Shown here piece after piece: positions 1-7,832 of a stretch of DNA of 32,736 nt. How positions within the stretch are numbered: position 1 is the stretch's first letter; each line of letters starts with the position of its first letter. The notes under the pieces are model-generated. The model was not told the origin of the DNA and searched no databases. It was given only the letters and a program-made list of their open reading frames with translations. The translations under genes were made by a program, and so were the position numbers. Source of the DNA: Bacillota bacterium (GTDB lineage Bacteria; Bacillota; Clostridia; Acetivibrionales; DSM-1351). Location of the stretch: assembly GCA_023416275.1 (NCBI GenBank), contig JAEZIB010000190.1, positions 1-32,736 of the forward strand, read 5' to 3'.

Positions 1-156
1 TGCTGGGGGGACTCACGTTTGAAAGCGGGTAAATCAGTTAAATTGATGGGAATAGATGAACGCTTCAGTGGAACATATTATATTGTTTCAACAATACATA
101 ACTTCGACAAGAGTGGATATACAACAATATTCAAGGTGAAGAGGACTGGAATATGA
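1..156 (+). CDS. C-terminal end of a gpD/gp27-like baseplate hub protein (partial)
   Basis: The frame is open from the first base to a TGA at 154-156, giving the last 51 residues of a protein that starts upstream of the window. It ends with the pattern SVKLMG, then FSGTYYIV, then a His-containing strand (STIHNF) and GYTTIFKVKR. This resembles the end of phage late-control protein D and the gp27-like half of VgrG/Afp8-type hubs, where the hub trimer joins the inner tube to the spike. The stop overlaps the ATG of the next gene (ATGA), so the two are translationally coupled, as expected for hub and spike subunits made as separate chains. Family assignment rests on a short tail and on context, so it is moderate. 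Confidence 0.6.
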   Translation, partial: CWGDSRLKAGKSVKLMGIDERFSGTYYIVSTIHNFDKSGYTTIFKVKRTGI

Positions 157-866
157 GTGATATAGGTGTATCGAATTTTACTAATTATATAAATGAAAAT
201 GGAAAGCTCTTTGGTGTCATGGTAGGAATTGTTATAAATAATGATTCTGCAAATGATTCCGAAAAACCTGGACCAGGACTTGTAAAAGTAAAAATACCCT
301 TATTGGGTATGAAAGAATCAAATTGGGCTAGAATTGCTTCGTTCATGGCTGGAAAAGAGAGAGGTGCATTTTTCCTTCCTGAGAAAGATGATGAAGTGCT
401 AGTGGCATTTGAAAATGGTGATGTCAACAAACCATATATAATTGGAGCCCTATGGAATGGAAAGGATGCACCTCCTGATACCAACAGCGATGGTGAAAAT
501 AATACAAGGATAATTAAATCTCGCAGTGGGCATATTATACAGCTTTTTGATAAAAAAGGAGAAGAGAAAATTCTTATCAAGTCTTCAAAAGGACACATTG
601 TTGAAATGAATGATGGAGAAGAGACACTAAGCGTTATTGATAAGTCTGGAAAAAACTCAATAGTTATCAGTACTAAAGATAATAAAGTAACTATAGCCTC
701 TGATAAGGACATTGAATTGAAGGCTCCAAACGGAAAGATTGCAATGAGTGCAAAGAATATTGAGACTAAGTCGTCAGCTGATACAAAAATAGAAGCATCA
801 GCAGGAATGGATGTTAAAGCTTCAGCAAATATGACTATCAAAGGTGCTACAGTAGCTATTAACTAA
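153..866 (+). CDS. gp5/gpV-like spike protein (VgrG C-terminal-like)
   Basis: This 237-aa protein is the likely trimeric central spike of a contractile tail. Residues about 18-105 look like the OB-fold of phage baseplate assembly protein V / gp5: a GIVINN strand, a Gly-Pro-rich turn, KVKIPLLG, then GAFFLPEKDDEVLVAF and a Gly-Ala-Leu-Trp-Asn ending (PYIIGALWNG). Residues about 120-237 are a run of short strands (IIQLFDKKGEEKILI, HIVEMNDGEETLSVI, NSIVISTKDNKVTIA) that turns into low-complexity Ala/Ser/Lys segments. That is the usual build of a triple-stranded beta-helix needle. There is no lysozyme domain, unlike T4 gp5. It overlaps the hub gene by 3 bp and precedes the PAAR tip gene, the normal order for injection particles. 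Confidence 0.85.
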   Translation: MSDIGVSNFTNYINENGKLFGVMVGIVINNDSANDSEKPGPGLVKVKIPLLGMKESNWARIASFMAGKERGAFFLPEKDDEVLVAFENGDVNKPYIIGALWNGKDAPPDTNSDGENNTRIIKSRSGHIIQLFDKKGEEKILIKSSKGHIVEMNDGEETLSVIDKSGKNSIVISTKDNKVTIASDKDIELKAPNGKIAMSAKNIETKSSADTKIEASAGMDVKASANMTIKGATVAIN

Positions 867-979
867 ATGCTATACACGCAAATAAACTCAAATTCTTAGT
901 ACATGCATAAATTCCCAATTACTTAAAGGTTAGACACAGAAGCGAAAGCTGAGTGCTTTAGATATTAATCCTAAATAAA

Positions 980-1007
980 GGTTTTTCGTTAGGCAGCTGG
1001 AAAAACC
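980..1007 (+). repeat. Hairpin in the spike-PAAR spacer
   Basis: GGTTTTTC at 980-987 pairs with GAAAAACC at 1000-1007 around a 12-nt loop. It sits in the 178-bp spacer (867-1044) between the spike and PAAR genes, which otherwise shows no coding signal. There is no T-run after it, so it is not a typical terminator. The same AAAAACC/GGTTTTT theme recurs in two hairpins on the other side of the PAAR gene. Confidence 0.5.
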
Positions 1008-1044
1008 GAATTAACAAAAATACATTGAAGGAAGGAGAATAGAA

Positions 1045-1440
1045 ATGGGACAACCTGCAGCAAAACAAGGAGATCGTATCATGGCGACAGATACTCATAT
1101 TGTTCTGATTCCAGCTGGTTCAGGTACCATCCCCACGCCCTTGCCACATCCATTTACAGGAATAATTGATGGAGCTCTTAGCAGTGATGTGAAAATTATG
1201 GGTAAGCCTGCGGCAACAGTGGATTCGACTGCTACAAATACACCAGCCCATGTTCCGCAAGGCGGGCCATTTCAAAAAACGCCATCCAACAAGGGTACAA
1301 TCAAAATGGGGAGTACAACTGTTAAAATCAATGGGAAAATGGCTGCAAGAAATGGTGATATGGCTATGACTTGTAATGATCCGGCAGATTTACCGGTTGG
1401 TAAAGTGGTTGCAGTTGGAACAGTTACAATTGGCGGCTAG
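1045..1440 (+). CDS. PAAR-domain spike tip protein
   Basis: This 131-aa protein is a PAAR-like tip that caps the spike trimer and can carry cargo. The N-terminus MGQPAAKQGDRIMATDTH carries the Pro-Ala-Ala-Lys-x-Gly-Asp version of the PAAR start. A second hairpin motif (KIMGKPAATVDS) and a third (TVKINGKMAARNGD) follow at about residues 50-62 and 90-104, then a Cys-Asn-Asp-Pro segment and a closing beta strand (VVAVGTVTIGG). The length matches Afp10-type PAAR proteins without a C-terminal toxin, so cargo would have to bind separately. A GAAGGAAGGAG ribosome site lies just before the ATG. Both flanking spacers are unusually long and repeat-rich for this otherwise tightly packed operon. Confidence 0.9.
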   Translation: MGQPAAKQGDRIMATDTHIVLIPAGSGTIPTPLPHPFTGIIDGALSSDVKIMGKPAATVDSTATNTPAHVPQGGPFQKTPSNKGTIKMGSTTVKINGKMAARNGDMAMTCNDPADLPVGKVVAVGTVTIGG

Positions 1441-1473
1441 CTCGAAAATTAAGATAGTACATAACATAGTGCG

Positions 1474-1626
1474 TTTTCGAGCAGCAAAAACCACAAGTGG
1501 TTTTTGACGGACATTTGGAATTGGTATCAGCTTGAGAAAGCGAAGTTTACATTTTGTACATTCATCGTTCTCTTCGCATTTTTCGAGCAGCAAAAACCAC
1601 AAGCGGTTTTTGACGGGTGTTTGGAA
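1474..1626 (+). repeat. Two direct copies of a hairpin-bearing 47-bp repeat
   Basis: Copy 1 spans 1474-1520 and copy 2 spans 1580-1626, offset 106 bp. Both begin TTTTCGAGCAGC, contain the near-palindrome AAAAACCAC-AA-G(T/C)GGTTTTT and continue TGACGG then TTTGGAAT. The two differ at only a few positions. No open frame of convincing quality runs through them. They lie in the 376-bp gap between the PAAR gene and the gp25-like gene. Confidence 0.75.
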
Positions 1627-1675
1627 TGGAGCTGTCAAAAAGAGGCGTACCTTTGTGAGCAGGGGTACTTAACAT

Positions 1676-1811
1676 AAAGCTTTACCAAATTTTTGTGCCC
1701 CAAATGGGCGTAGGAGGGTAGCGTGAAAGAATTTAGATATAACTATGAAAATACTTGCGTACCTCCACGAAAGCTTTACCAAATTTTTGTGCCCCAATGG
1801 GGCGTGGGAGG
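1676..1811 (+). repeat. Duplicated hairpin plus ribosome-binding-site block before gp25
   Basis: Copy 1 (1676-1718) and copy 2 (1770-1811), offset 94 bp, share AAAGCTTTACCAAATTTTTG, then a small hairpin GCCCC-AA(A)-TGGGGC type, then a strong Shine-Dalgarno (TAGGAGGG in copy 1, TGGGAGG in copy 2). Copy 2 serves the gp25-like start at 1817. Copy 1 is followed at 1723 by a GTG that opens a 35-codon frame closing at 1830, inside the gp25 gene. That micro-frame may be only a by-product of the duplication. Confidence 0.75.
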
Positions 1812-1816
1812 TTATT

Positions 1817-2212
1817 ATGGAAGTTATTGATTTTTTAGGACAGGGATTAAAGTACCCAATTTCTGTGAAAAAGGCAAGAATACGTACTTCAGCAGGAAAT
1901 GACTCTATCAAAGAATCAATTATACTCATTTTAGGCACTACTATAGGTGAACGCGTAATGCGGCCTGAATTTGGTTGTCGCTTGAATGAAATGGTATTTG
2001 CTTCTAATGATATGGGAACTGCAACTTTGATTCAGAATTTTGTTGAAGAGGCTTTAATGAAGTGGGAACCACGTATTAAAGTTGATGATGTAACAGCAAC
2101 TGTTAGACAGGACAGTACAACTATGGATATTTTGATTGAATATACAGTAAAGTCCAGTAATAGTAAAGAAAACCTTGTTTATCCATTTTATCTGGAAAGT
2201 GTGGGAAAATAA
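1817..2212 (+). CDS. gp25-like baseplate protein (GPW/gp25 family)
   Basis: This 131-aa wedge protein belongs to the GPW/gp25 family, which links the sheath to the baseplate. It shows the family layout: FLGQGLKYPI near the N-terminus, a central SIKESIILILGTTIGERVMR segment, then PEFGCRLNEMVFAS with the conserved Arg-Pro-x-(F/Y)-Gly-Cys/Ser core, and a C-terminal strand region (DILIEYTV). I start it at ATG 1817 because TGGGAGG lies 6-11 bases upstream and the protein then begins where family members begin. A longer in-frame start at ATG 1745 has no ribosome site and would translate the duplicated spacer repeat. The stop overlaps the next start by one base (TAATG). Confidence 0.9.
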   Translation: MEVIDFLGQGLKYPISVKKARIRTSAGNDSIKESIILILGTTIGERVMRPEFGCRLNEMVFASNDMGTATLIQNFVEEALMKWEPRIKVDDVTATVRQDSTTMDILIEYTVKSSNSKENLVYPFYLESVGK

Positions 2213-5200
2213 TGACGTATATTTTACCGAAAATTGACAAGCGAAGCCAAGAGGATTTGGCTGAAGAAGTTAGGAGTCTTATACTGGAGTATTGCACAGA
2301 ATTTGATAATATCAATGAAATTAAGTCAGACAAGCAGGTAGATGCCCTCGTCCACATTTTTTCTAATATGATGGGACATGTAATTGAGGCATTGAACCAG
2401 GCTCCAGATAAGAACTATACAACATTTTTAAACTTAATAGGAGTTAGCCCTACACCACCGCGTGTTGCTAAAGCTCCAATAGTGTTTAATTTAAAGAAGG
2501 ATTATAACAATGAAGGTATTGTTCCGGCTTGTACTAAAATTTCAGCACAGCCTGACAATCAGGAAGAGGTAATTTTTGAAACAGAAAGTGACTTGACAGT
2601 AATCAGACCCAAATTAGTTAAAGCAGCAAGTGTTGAGCCAGTTGAAGATCAATGGAGCAATCTTGATTTTCTATTTGCAAAAGAGTCAACAGGTAAGGAA
2701 GCAACGTTGTTTCTAGGCAGCACTCAAATGGTTCATCGCTTATACATTGGTGACGATTTGCTGGGTTTGGTTGGGTCAACTGTTACACTAGAAATGGAGT
2801 TAATTTTACCTGAACCTAAAAAGTCATCTGGAACTAAGAAATCTGAGGTGCTTCAGAACTCTAATAGGGAGCTAAAAATTCAATGGTATTACCTTGATGA
2901 GGATGGAAATTCTAAAATTCTGTCTAATTTAATTGAAGAAAATGACTTAACCAAGGGAGAATTAACTGCTGAGAAAAGTTCAGCAACTAGTGAAATAGAA
3001 TTATCGCTAACAAAATCATTTTCCTTTCCTGGAATACCTGAGATTAAACCTAAAGATATATCAAGCTATACTAAAAGTGGAGCACATAAAAGCTGGAAAA
3101 ATCGTTGGATTTATGCTGAATTAAAAACTTTGTTAACTGATGAGAATTTAATACCCACGGTAAAAAGTATTAAGATAGGCAGAGAAATAACATCTGCTCA
3201 GCTTAGCCCTGATTTAGCAATTTACAATTATTATCCTCTTGATTTAACAAAGGATTTTAATCCCTTTGGAGATAAACCAGCATTTAATGATACTTTTTAT
3301 ATTGCAAGTGGTGAAGCTTTTTCAAAAAAAGATGCTGATATTACAATTACTGTTAACATTTCAAATACCTCTAGCATAAATACTGAAAAAATCAAATTGG
3401 CATTAGAATATTGGAATGGAAGCAATTGGGCACAAATGGGATGTATAGGTAGAACGGCAGTTGTTAAAGAGGTTGAAGATAAGGATGAGACGGGCAAAGT
3501 AGTGAAAAAGTATTTGAAAATTGAGTCTTCAGAAGCTACGATAAGTGAAAACATTACAAAAGATACAACTGAAGCTTTAACGAAGCTTGGACGTGGGGAA
3601 ATACAATTTAAGTGCCCAGAAGACTTAAAATCATGCATTGTCAATGGTCAGGAAAATTATTGGATGCGTTTCAGAATTATTGAGGGCAACTATGGTGAAG
3701 ACAGCAGTGTGACATACGAGGATGCAGGATATGTACCTAACACAACAATACCTATACAAAAGGCAATTATAAAAAATGCTTCTTACAACCCTCCTTTATT
3801 AAAGGAATTAAAAATTCAATATATTTATAATAAGCCATCAGACGGAAAACTTCCTAATATGATAATTGCTGAAAATAACTTTATCATGTCGGACAAAACT
3901 GATGAGTGCATAGCAAATGAACCTTTTAAAATCTTTACTGCCTGTGATGACACGCAACCGAGTTTCTATCTGGCTTTTGACGAAGATATAAGCAATTTAC
4001 CTATTTCACTCTTCTTTCCGCTCGAAGGTGATCAGATTGGAGCCAAGCCAGTGGTTGCTTGGGAATATTGGAATGGCAGGAATTGGCTTACACTAAGTGT
4101 CAATGATGCTATTCGTGATTTTACCCGTAGAGAAATTCAGCAAATCAATATGCCTTCTGACGTAGAAAAATGCGCTATTTTTGGGGCTGAACACTACTGG
4201 ATACGTGCAAGACTGGAAGAAGGAAGCTATAAAGTATTTCCTAAAATCAATGCAGTTTATTTAAACGCTGTATGGGCGGTAAATTCAAATACATTACAGG
4301 GAGAAATACTGGGCTCAAGTAATGGAGAACCTAGCCAGACTTTTGAATTTTCACGCACTCCTGTTTTATCGGGACAGATTGTTAAGATTCAAGAGACTTT
4401 AGGACGAGATGAGTGGGTAACTTGGGAGGAAGTACAGACCTTCTCTGTCTCAAGAGCAGATAGCAGACATTATATGCTGGATTCTGAAAGTGGATTATTG
4501 ACCTTTGGTGATGGAGTAAATGGAATGATACCTCCTGCTGGAAGGGACAACATCCGCTGTGATTATAGGCATGGTGGTGGAGTTTTAGGAAATGTAAGTG
4601 CGGGGTCAATATCAAAAATATGGGACAATTTGCCTGGTATTGATTCTATAAGTAATCCAATTGCAGCTGATGGCGGCTTTGATCAAGAAGGACTTGAAGA
4701 CGCTAAAGCCAGAGGACCATATACATTAAAGAACAGAGACAGAGGAGTAACCTGTGAAGATATAGAGTGGCTTGTACGTGAAGTAGCACCTAAGATTGCA
4801 ATAGTAAAATGCTTTCCTACGATGGATCGTGAGCTGGATTTTACGCCTGGAAAGGCTATTGTAATAGTAGTCCCGGAGTATGACAATCCTAAACCTGTAC
4901 CAAGTCAAGAGCTACTCAACGAAATTGATGAATACTTATCAGAACGGATTTCAACAGTTCTGCTTAGAGAGAATGAACCAATGTTGGAGGTAATGGGTCC
5001 TGACTACATACGTGTAGGAGTTGAAGCAGACATTGAATACACTAACCCTGGTTCCGGAAAAATTATTGAGGGCCGAGTTATAGACAATTTAAAGCAATTT
5101 TTGAATCCTCTCCATGGTGGACAGGACAGAAAAGGGTGGACACTTGGAAAAAATTTATTTATTTCTGAGATATGTTCAGAAATACAAAACACACCAGGTG

Positions 5201-6054
5201 TAGACTTCATTAAAGATATTACAATAAAGGCATCAGTTCAATGCTACACATTAGATTTTGAAACCTTTAAAGAAGGAGCGTACAAGCCTGCTATAAATTA
5301 TCCTACCTATAGTGCAGTTAAAAGCAGCGATAATAGAATTGTATTTGCATTGGCAAAAAAGCTTTTGGCAAATAAGGAAGTTAAAAACATATGGGCAAAG
5401 GGTTTTAGAGAAAATGATGAAATACTGCTCCGCTATAGAAATTATAAGTCGCAAAAGCTGGTTATCGTAGCTATAGACGGCGATGTTCTGGAATGTAAGA
5501 CGGCTGATGAGGATGCGTTAGAATATCATTTCTGTGATTGCAAATTTGATAGTAAAGAAGTCGAAAAACAAGCTTGTACTTGTGGATTTTACAATGGAGA
5601 TAAAGTATTTCCTGTAGGATCAGATATAGAAATAGTAGAGCCAATTGCAAAGGATTTAACTATTCGTTCGTATATCTTAAATGAAGTAAGGGGAACCCCA
5701 TCAACCTTCTTTATTAAAATGGCAGTGCTTGAAACTGGTGACAAGATATATTTAAGCCGTAATGATGAATACATAAATTCAGTTTCGCTAAAAATTCGCC
5801 AAGTTAAATCAGAAAATATTTTCTTAGAGGAAGATGAGATTATTTATAGCGGGGTACACCTTATTAATAAGGAACCTGCTCTAGTATTCCCCTATTTACA
5901 AGATGCAGATACAGGTATAGTCCATGATGTTAGCAGTATGAAACCTGAGTGTCATTATGAAAAAATAGAGAAAGATGACAGAAGATATTTGGAGAGTATT
6001 AGTGATCTGCGTGAGGAATTGAGATGTGAACATTGCTTACCTTTTGAAGATTAA
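2212..6054 (+). CDS. Large baseplate-J-like protein with Cys-rich C-terminal extension
   Basis: This 1280-aa protein is the main baseplate wedge component, of the 'putative baseplate assembly protein' type found in eCIS loci (Afp11-like, related to phage gpJ). Residues 1-100 hold the N-terminal helix region with PDKNYTTFLNLIGV. The centre has two copies of a strand motif around LEYWNGSNW (near residue 400) and WEYWNGRNW (near 625), each followed by an NYWMRFR / HYWIRAR strand. The core J motif NPLHGGQDRKGWTLGK sits near 965-980. Beyond about 1030 is an extension with H1106, C1108-x-C1110, C1122-x-C1124 and a terminal C1272-x-x-C1275, which could bind a metal. Translation is coupled to gp25 by a one-base overlap. 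Confidence 0.85.
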   Translation: MTYILPKIDKRSQEDLAEEVRSLILEYCTEFDNINEIKSDKQVDALVHIFSNMMGHVIEALNQAPDKNYTTFLNLIGVSPTPPRVAKAPIVFNLKKDYNNEGIVPACTKISAQPDNQEEVIFETESDLTVIRPKLVKAASVEPVEDQWSNLDFLFAKESTGKEATLFLGSTQMVHRLYIGDDLLGLVGSTVTLEMELILPEPKKSSGTKKSEVLQNSNRELKIQWYYLDEDGNSKILSNLIEENDLTKGELTAEKSSATSEIELSLTKSFSFPGIPEIKPKDISSYTKSGAHKSWKNRWIYAELKTLLTDENLIPTVKSIKIGREITSAQLSPDLAIYNYYPLDLTKDFNPFGDKPAFNDTFYIASGEAFSKKDADITITVNISNTSSINTEKIKLALEYWNGSNWAQMGCIGRTAVVKEVEDKDETGKVVKKYLKIESSEATISENITKDTTEALTKLGRGEIQFKCPEDLKSCIVNGQENYWMRFRIIEGNYGEDSSVTYEDAGYVPNTTIPIQKAIIKNASYNPPLLKELKIQYIYNKPSDGKLPNMIIAENNFIMSDKTDECIANEPFKIFTACDDTQPSFYLAFDEDISNLPISLFFPLEGDQIGAKPVVAWEYWNGRNWLTLSVNDAIRDFTRREIQQINMPSDVEKCAIFGAEHYWIRARLEEGSYKVFPKINAVYLNAVWAVNSNTLQGEILGSSNGEPSQTFEFSRTPVLSGQIVKIQETLGRDEWVTWEEVQTFSVSRADSRHYMLDSESGLLTFGDGVNGMIPPAGRDNIRCDYRHGGGVLGNVSAGSISKIWDNLPGIDSISNPIAADGGFDQEGLEDAKARGPYTLKNRDRGVTCEDIEWLVREVAPKIAIVKCFPTMDRELDFTPGKAIVIVVPEYDNPKPVPSQELLNEIDEYLSERISTVLLRENEPMLEVMGPDYIRVGVEADIEYTNPGSGKIIEGRVIDNLKQFLNPLHGGQDRKGWTLGKNLFISEICSEIQNTPGVDFIKDITIKASVQCYTLDFETFKEGAYKPAINYPTYSAVKSSDNRIVFALAKKLLANKEVKNIWAKGFRENDEILLRYRNYKSQKLVIVAIDGDVLECKTADEDALEYHFCDCKFDSKEVEKQACTCGFYNGDKVFPVGSDIEIVEPIAKDLTIRSYILNEVRGTPSTFFIKMAVLETGDKIYLSRNDEYINSVSLKIRQVKSENIFLEEDEIIYSGVHLINKEPALVFPYLQDADTGIVHDVSSMKPECHYEKIEKDDRRYLESISDLREELRCEHCLPFED

Positions 6055-6107
6055 TAAATTTAGTATATTAATCAAAGTTATTAAAGTTTATGAAGGGAGG
6101 AAGAAAA

Positions 6108-6977
6108 ATGTCAATTGCAATACCAAATTTAGATAGGATGAATTTTGAAGAGCTTGTTAAGGAAGCTAAATCGTTAATACCAATATATAATCCTGAATGG
6201 ACAAATCACAACCCATCAGATCCCGGGATAACCTTGATAGAATTATTTGCTTGGCTTTGTGAAATGATGATTTATCGTATTGACCAGGTTCCAGATGAAA
6301 ATTATATACATTTTCTGAATTTATTAGGTGTCAAATTAAATGATGGAGAAGAACTGGAATCAGGGATTCGACGAGGTGTAGAACAATTATCAGAGTGTAC
6401 CAAGGCTGTTACTGCGGAAGACTTTGAAAAATTAGCATATGAAGCTGTTATGGAAAAACATGGAATAAAGGAATGGTTTCCAGAAATATCTGTACGAACA
6501 ATTTGCTATTCAAACCGCGATTTAGAAAACAGTAAAACAGACAATGAAAAACTGGGTCACATATCAATTATTTTGATTACAGATGTAATAGATCAAATGA
6601 AGTTTATGAAAGAGCACAGTGATATTAGAAATTATGTAAAACAGTATTTGCTTGACCGTAAATTGCTGACAAATCGAGTTCATGTTGTAGATCCCGATTA
6701 CCAAGAAATAAGAATTAATATGCAAATTGCAGCAAATGATTTGAAGATTTCAGATACGGTGAAAAAGGTAATCGAAGAGTATCTAAATCCAATTAGAGGT
6801 GGAGCAGACAAAAAAGGGTGGCCCCTTGGAAGAAACTTTTATAGTTCAGATTTATACTATTTAGTTGAAGGTATACCTGGTGTTGAACATGTAATCAGGT
6901 TGGAGCTGGACTCACCTACACTTAAGCCCCATCAGTTAGTTAAGCTTAAATTATTAACTATAGATGTAGAGAGCTAA
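6108..6977 (+). CDS. Second baseplate-J-like protein (short paralogue)
   Basis: This 289-aa protein resembles a shortened version of its larger neighbour. Residues 1-90 contain NHNPSDPGITLIELFAWLCE and PDENYIHFLNLLGV, matching the start of the 1280-aa protein. The C-terminal third carries NPIRGGADKKGWPLGRNFY followed by GIPGVEHV, matching NPLHGGQDRKGW and TPGVDFI there. The long central repeat region is absent. It is probably the partner wedge subunit (Afp12 / gp6-like role). I place the start at ATG 6108, preceded by GGGAGG; an ATG at 6090 lies upstream of that ribosome site and is unlikely. Confidence 0.85.
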   Translation: MSIAIPNLDRMNFEELVKEAKSLIPIYNPEWTNHNPSDPGITLIELFAWLCEMMIYRIDQVPDENYIHFLNLLGVKLNDGEELESGIRRGVEQLSECTKAVTAEDFEKLAYEAVMEKHGIKEWFPEISVRTICYSNRDLENSKTDNEKLGHISIILITDVIDQMKFMKEHSDIRNYVKQYLLDRKLLTNRVHVVDPDYQEIRINMQIAANDLKISDTVKKVIEEYLNPIRGGADKKGWPLGRNFYSSDLYYLVEGIPGVEHVIRLELDSPTLKPHQLVKLKLLTIDVES

Positions 6978-7045
6978 AAAGCTAACTAAAACAATGAAAT
7001 TGTTAAAAACAGTATTATTGATGTCAAAATAAAAAAGGGGGTCAA

Positions 7046-7792
7046 ATGATGAATAATCAGGAAATTAGTAATTACGTACAATATCTTCCTAGAATATATC
7101 ATAAAGGCAGTGATGAAACCTACGAAGAGTATTTTCTTGGACGTTTTCTTAAGGCATTTGAGCAGATACTGACGGGTTCCTTTGAAAAGAAAGATATAGT
7201 AGGAATTGAGTCATTATTGGACAACTTTGAACAGTATTTTAATCCATCTCAAACACCGCCGCAATTTTTGCAATGGCTAGCTGGCTGGGTAGCTCTTGAT
7301 TTAGAAGAGTCAGTTGAATTCTATGGGGATAACGATAAAAAACAAAAGGATTTGTTACCAACTCAAATTCTCCCTTTGGATAAAACAAGAAGTACAATAA
7401 ACCGAGAGCTTATCGGAAGAATGGTTCAGTTATACAAAAAAAGAGGTACAACAAAAGGTTTATTGGAGTATTTGCAGCTATATGCAGGCGATGAAACAAC
7501 TATAACAATCAATGAATATGAAGAAACAGCTAGAATTGGAGAGCAGAGGGAAATAGGTGTAAACACAATGGTTGGATATGCCAGCCCAACATTTTTTACT
7601 GTTCATACAATGATTCCTATTCATAGCAGAACTATGCTACAAAAAAAAGTTCAATTAATTAACAAAATAATTGAAAATGAAAAACCCTTTTATACTAATT
7701 ATAAGCTAGTTGTTGAAATCCCAGCTATGCGTGTAGGAGCATATTCAAAAGTAGGAAGAGAAACACTCTTAGGCGGTATGCTAGAGGAATAA
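7046..7792 (+). CDS. gpI-like tail/baseplate protein
   Basis: This 248-aa protein matches the phage tail protein family related to P2 gpI that occurs in eCIS operons. The diagnostic N-terminal half reads YLPRIYH, then FLGRFLKAFEQIL, IDSLLDNF-type helix (actual IESLLDNFEQYF), PSQTPPQFLQWLAGWVALDL, and later ELIGRMVQLYKKRGTTKGLLEYL. In phages gpI sits between the gpJ wedge and the fibre, so this protein probably anchors the fibres encoded just downstream. GGGGG at 7037-7041 precedes two adjacent ATGs (7046 and 7049); either could be used. Confidence 0.85.
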   Translation: MMNNQEISNYVQYLPRIYHKGSDETYEEYFLGRFLKAFEQILTGSFEKKDIVGIESLLDNFEQYFNPSQTPPQFLQWLAGWVALDLEESVEFYGDNDKKQKDLLPTQILPLDKTRSTINRELIGRMVQLYKKRGTTKGLLEYLQLYAGDETTITINEYEETARIGEQREIGVNTMVGYASPTFFTVHTMIPIHSRTMLQKKVQLINKIIENEKPFYTNYKLVVEIPAMRVGAYSKVGRETLLGGMLEE

Positions 7793-7832
7793 GATTTTAA
7801 ATTACAATATGAGCAATCGGAGGACGTGTCAA

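Noticed and set aside
1474..1811. Possible CRISPR array
   Set aside because: There are only two copies of each of two different repeats, with internal hairpins and unequal spacing, and no cas gene nearby; this is spacer duplication instead.
1745..2212. Longer gp25 start at ATG 1745
   Set aside because: It has no ribosome site and would translate the duplicated non-coding block; ATG 1817 has TGGGAGG and the expected family N-terminus.
4382..5774. Several 60-77-codon minus-strand frames inside the large baseplate gene
   Set aside because: All lie opposite well-supported coding sequence and lack ribosome sites.
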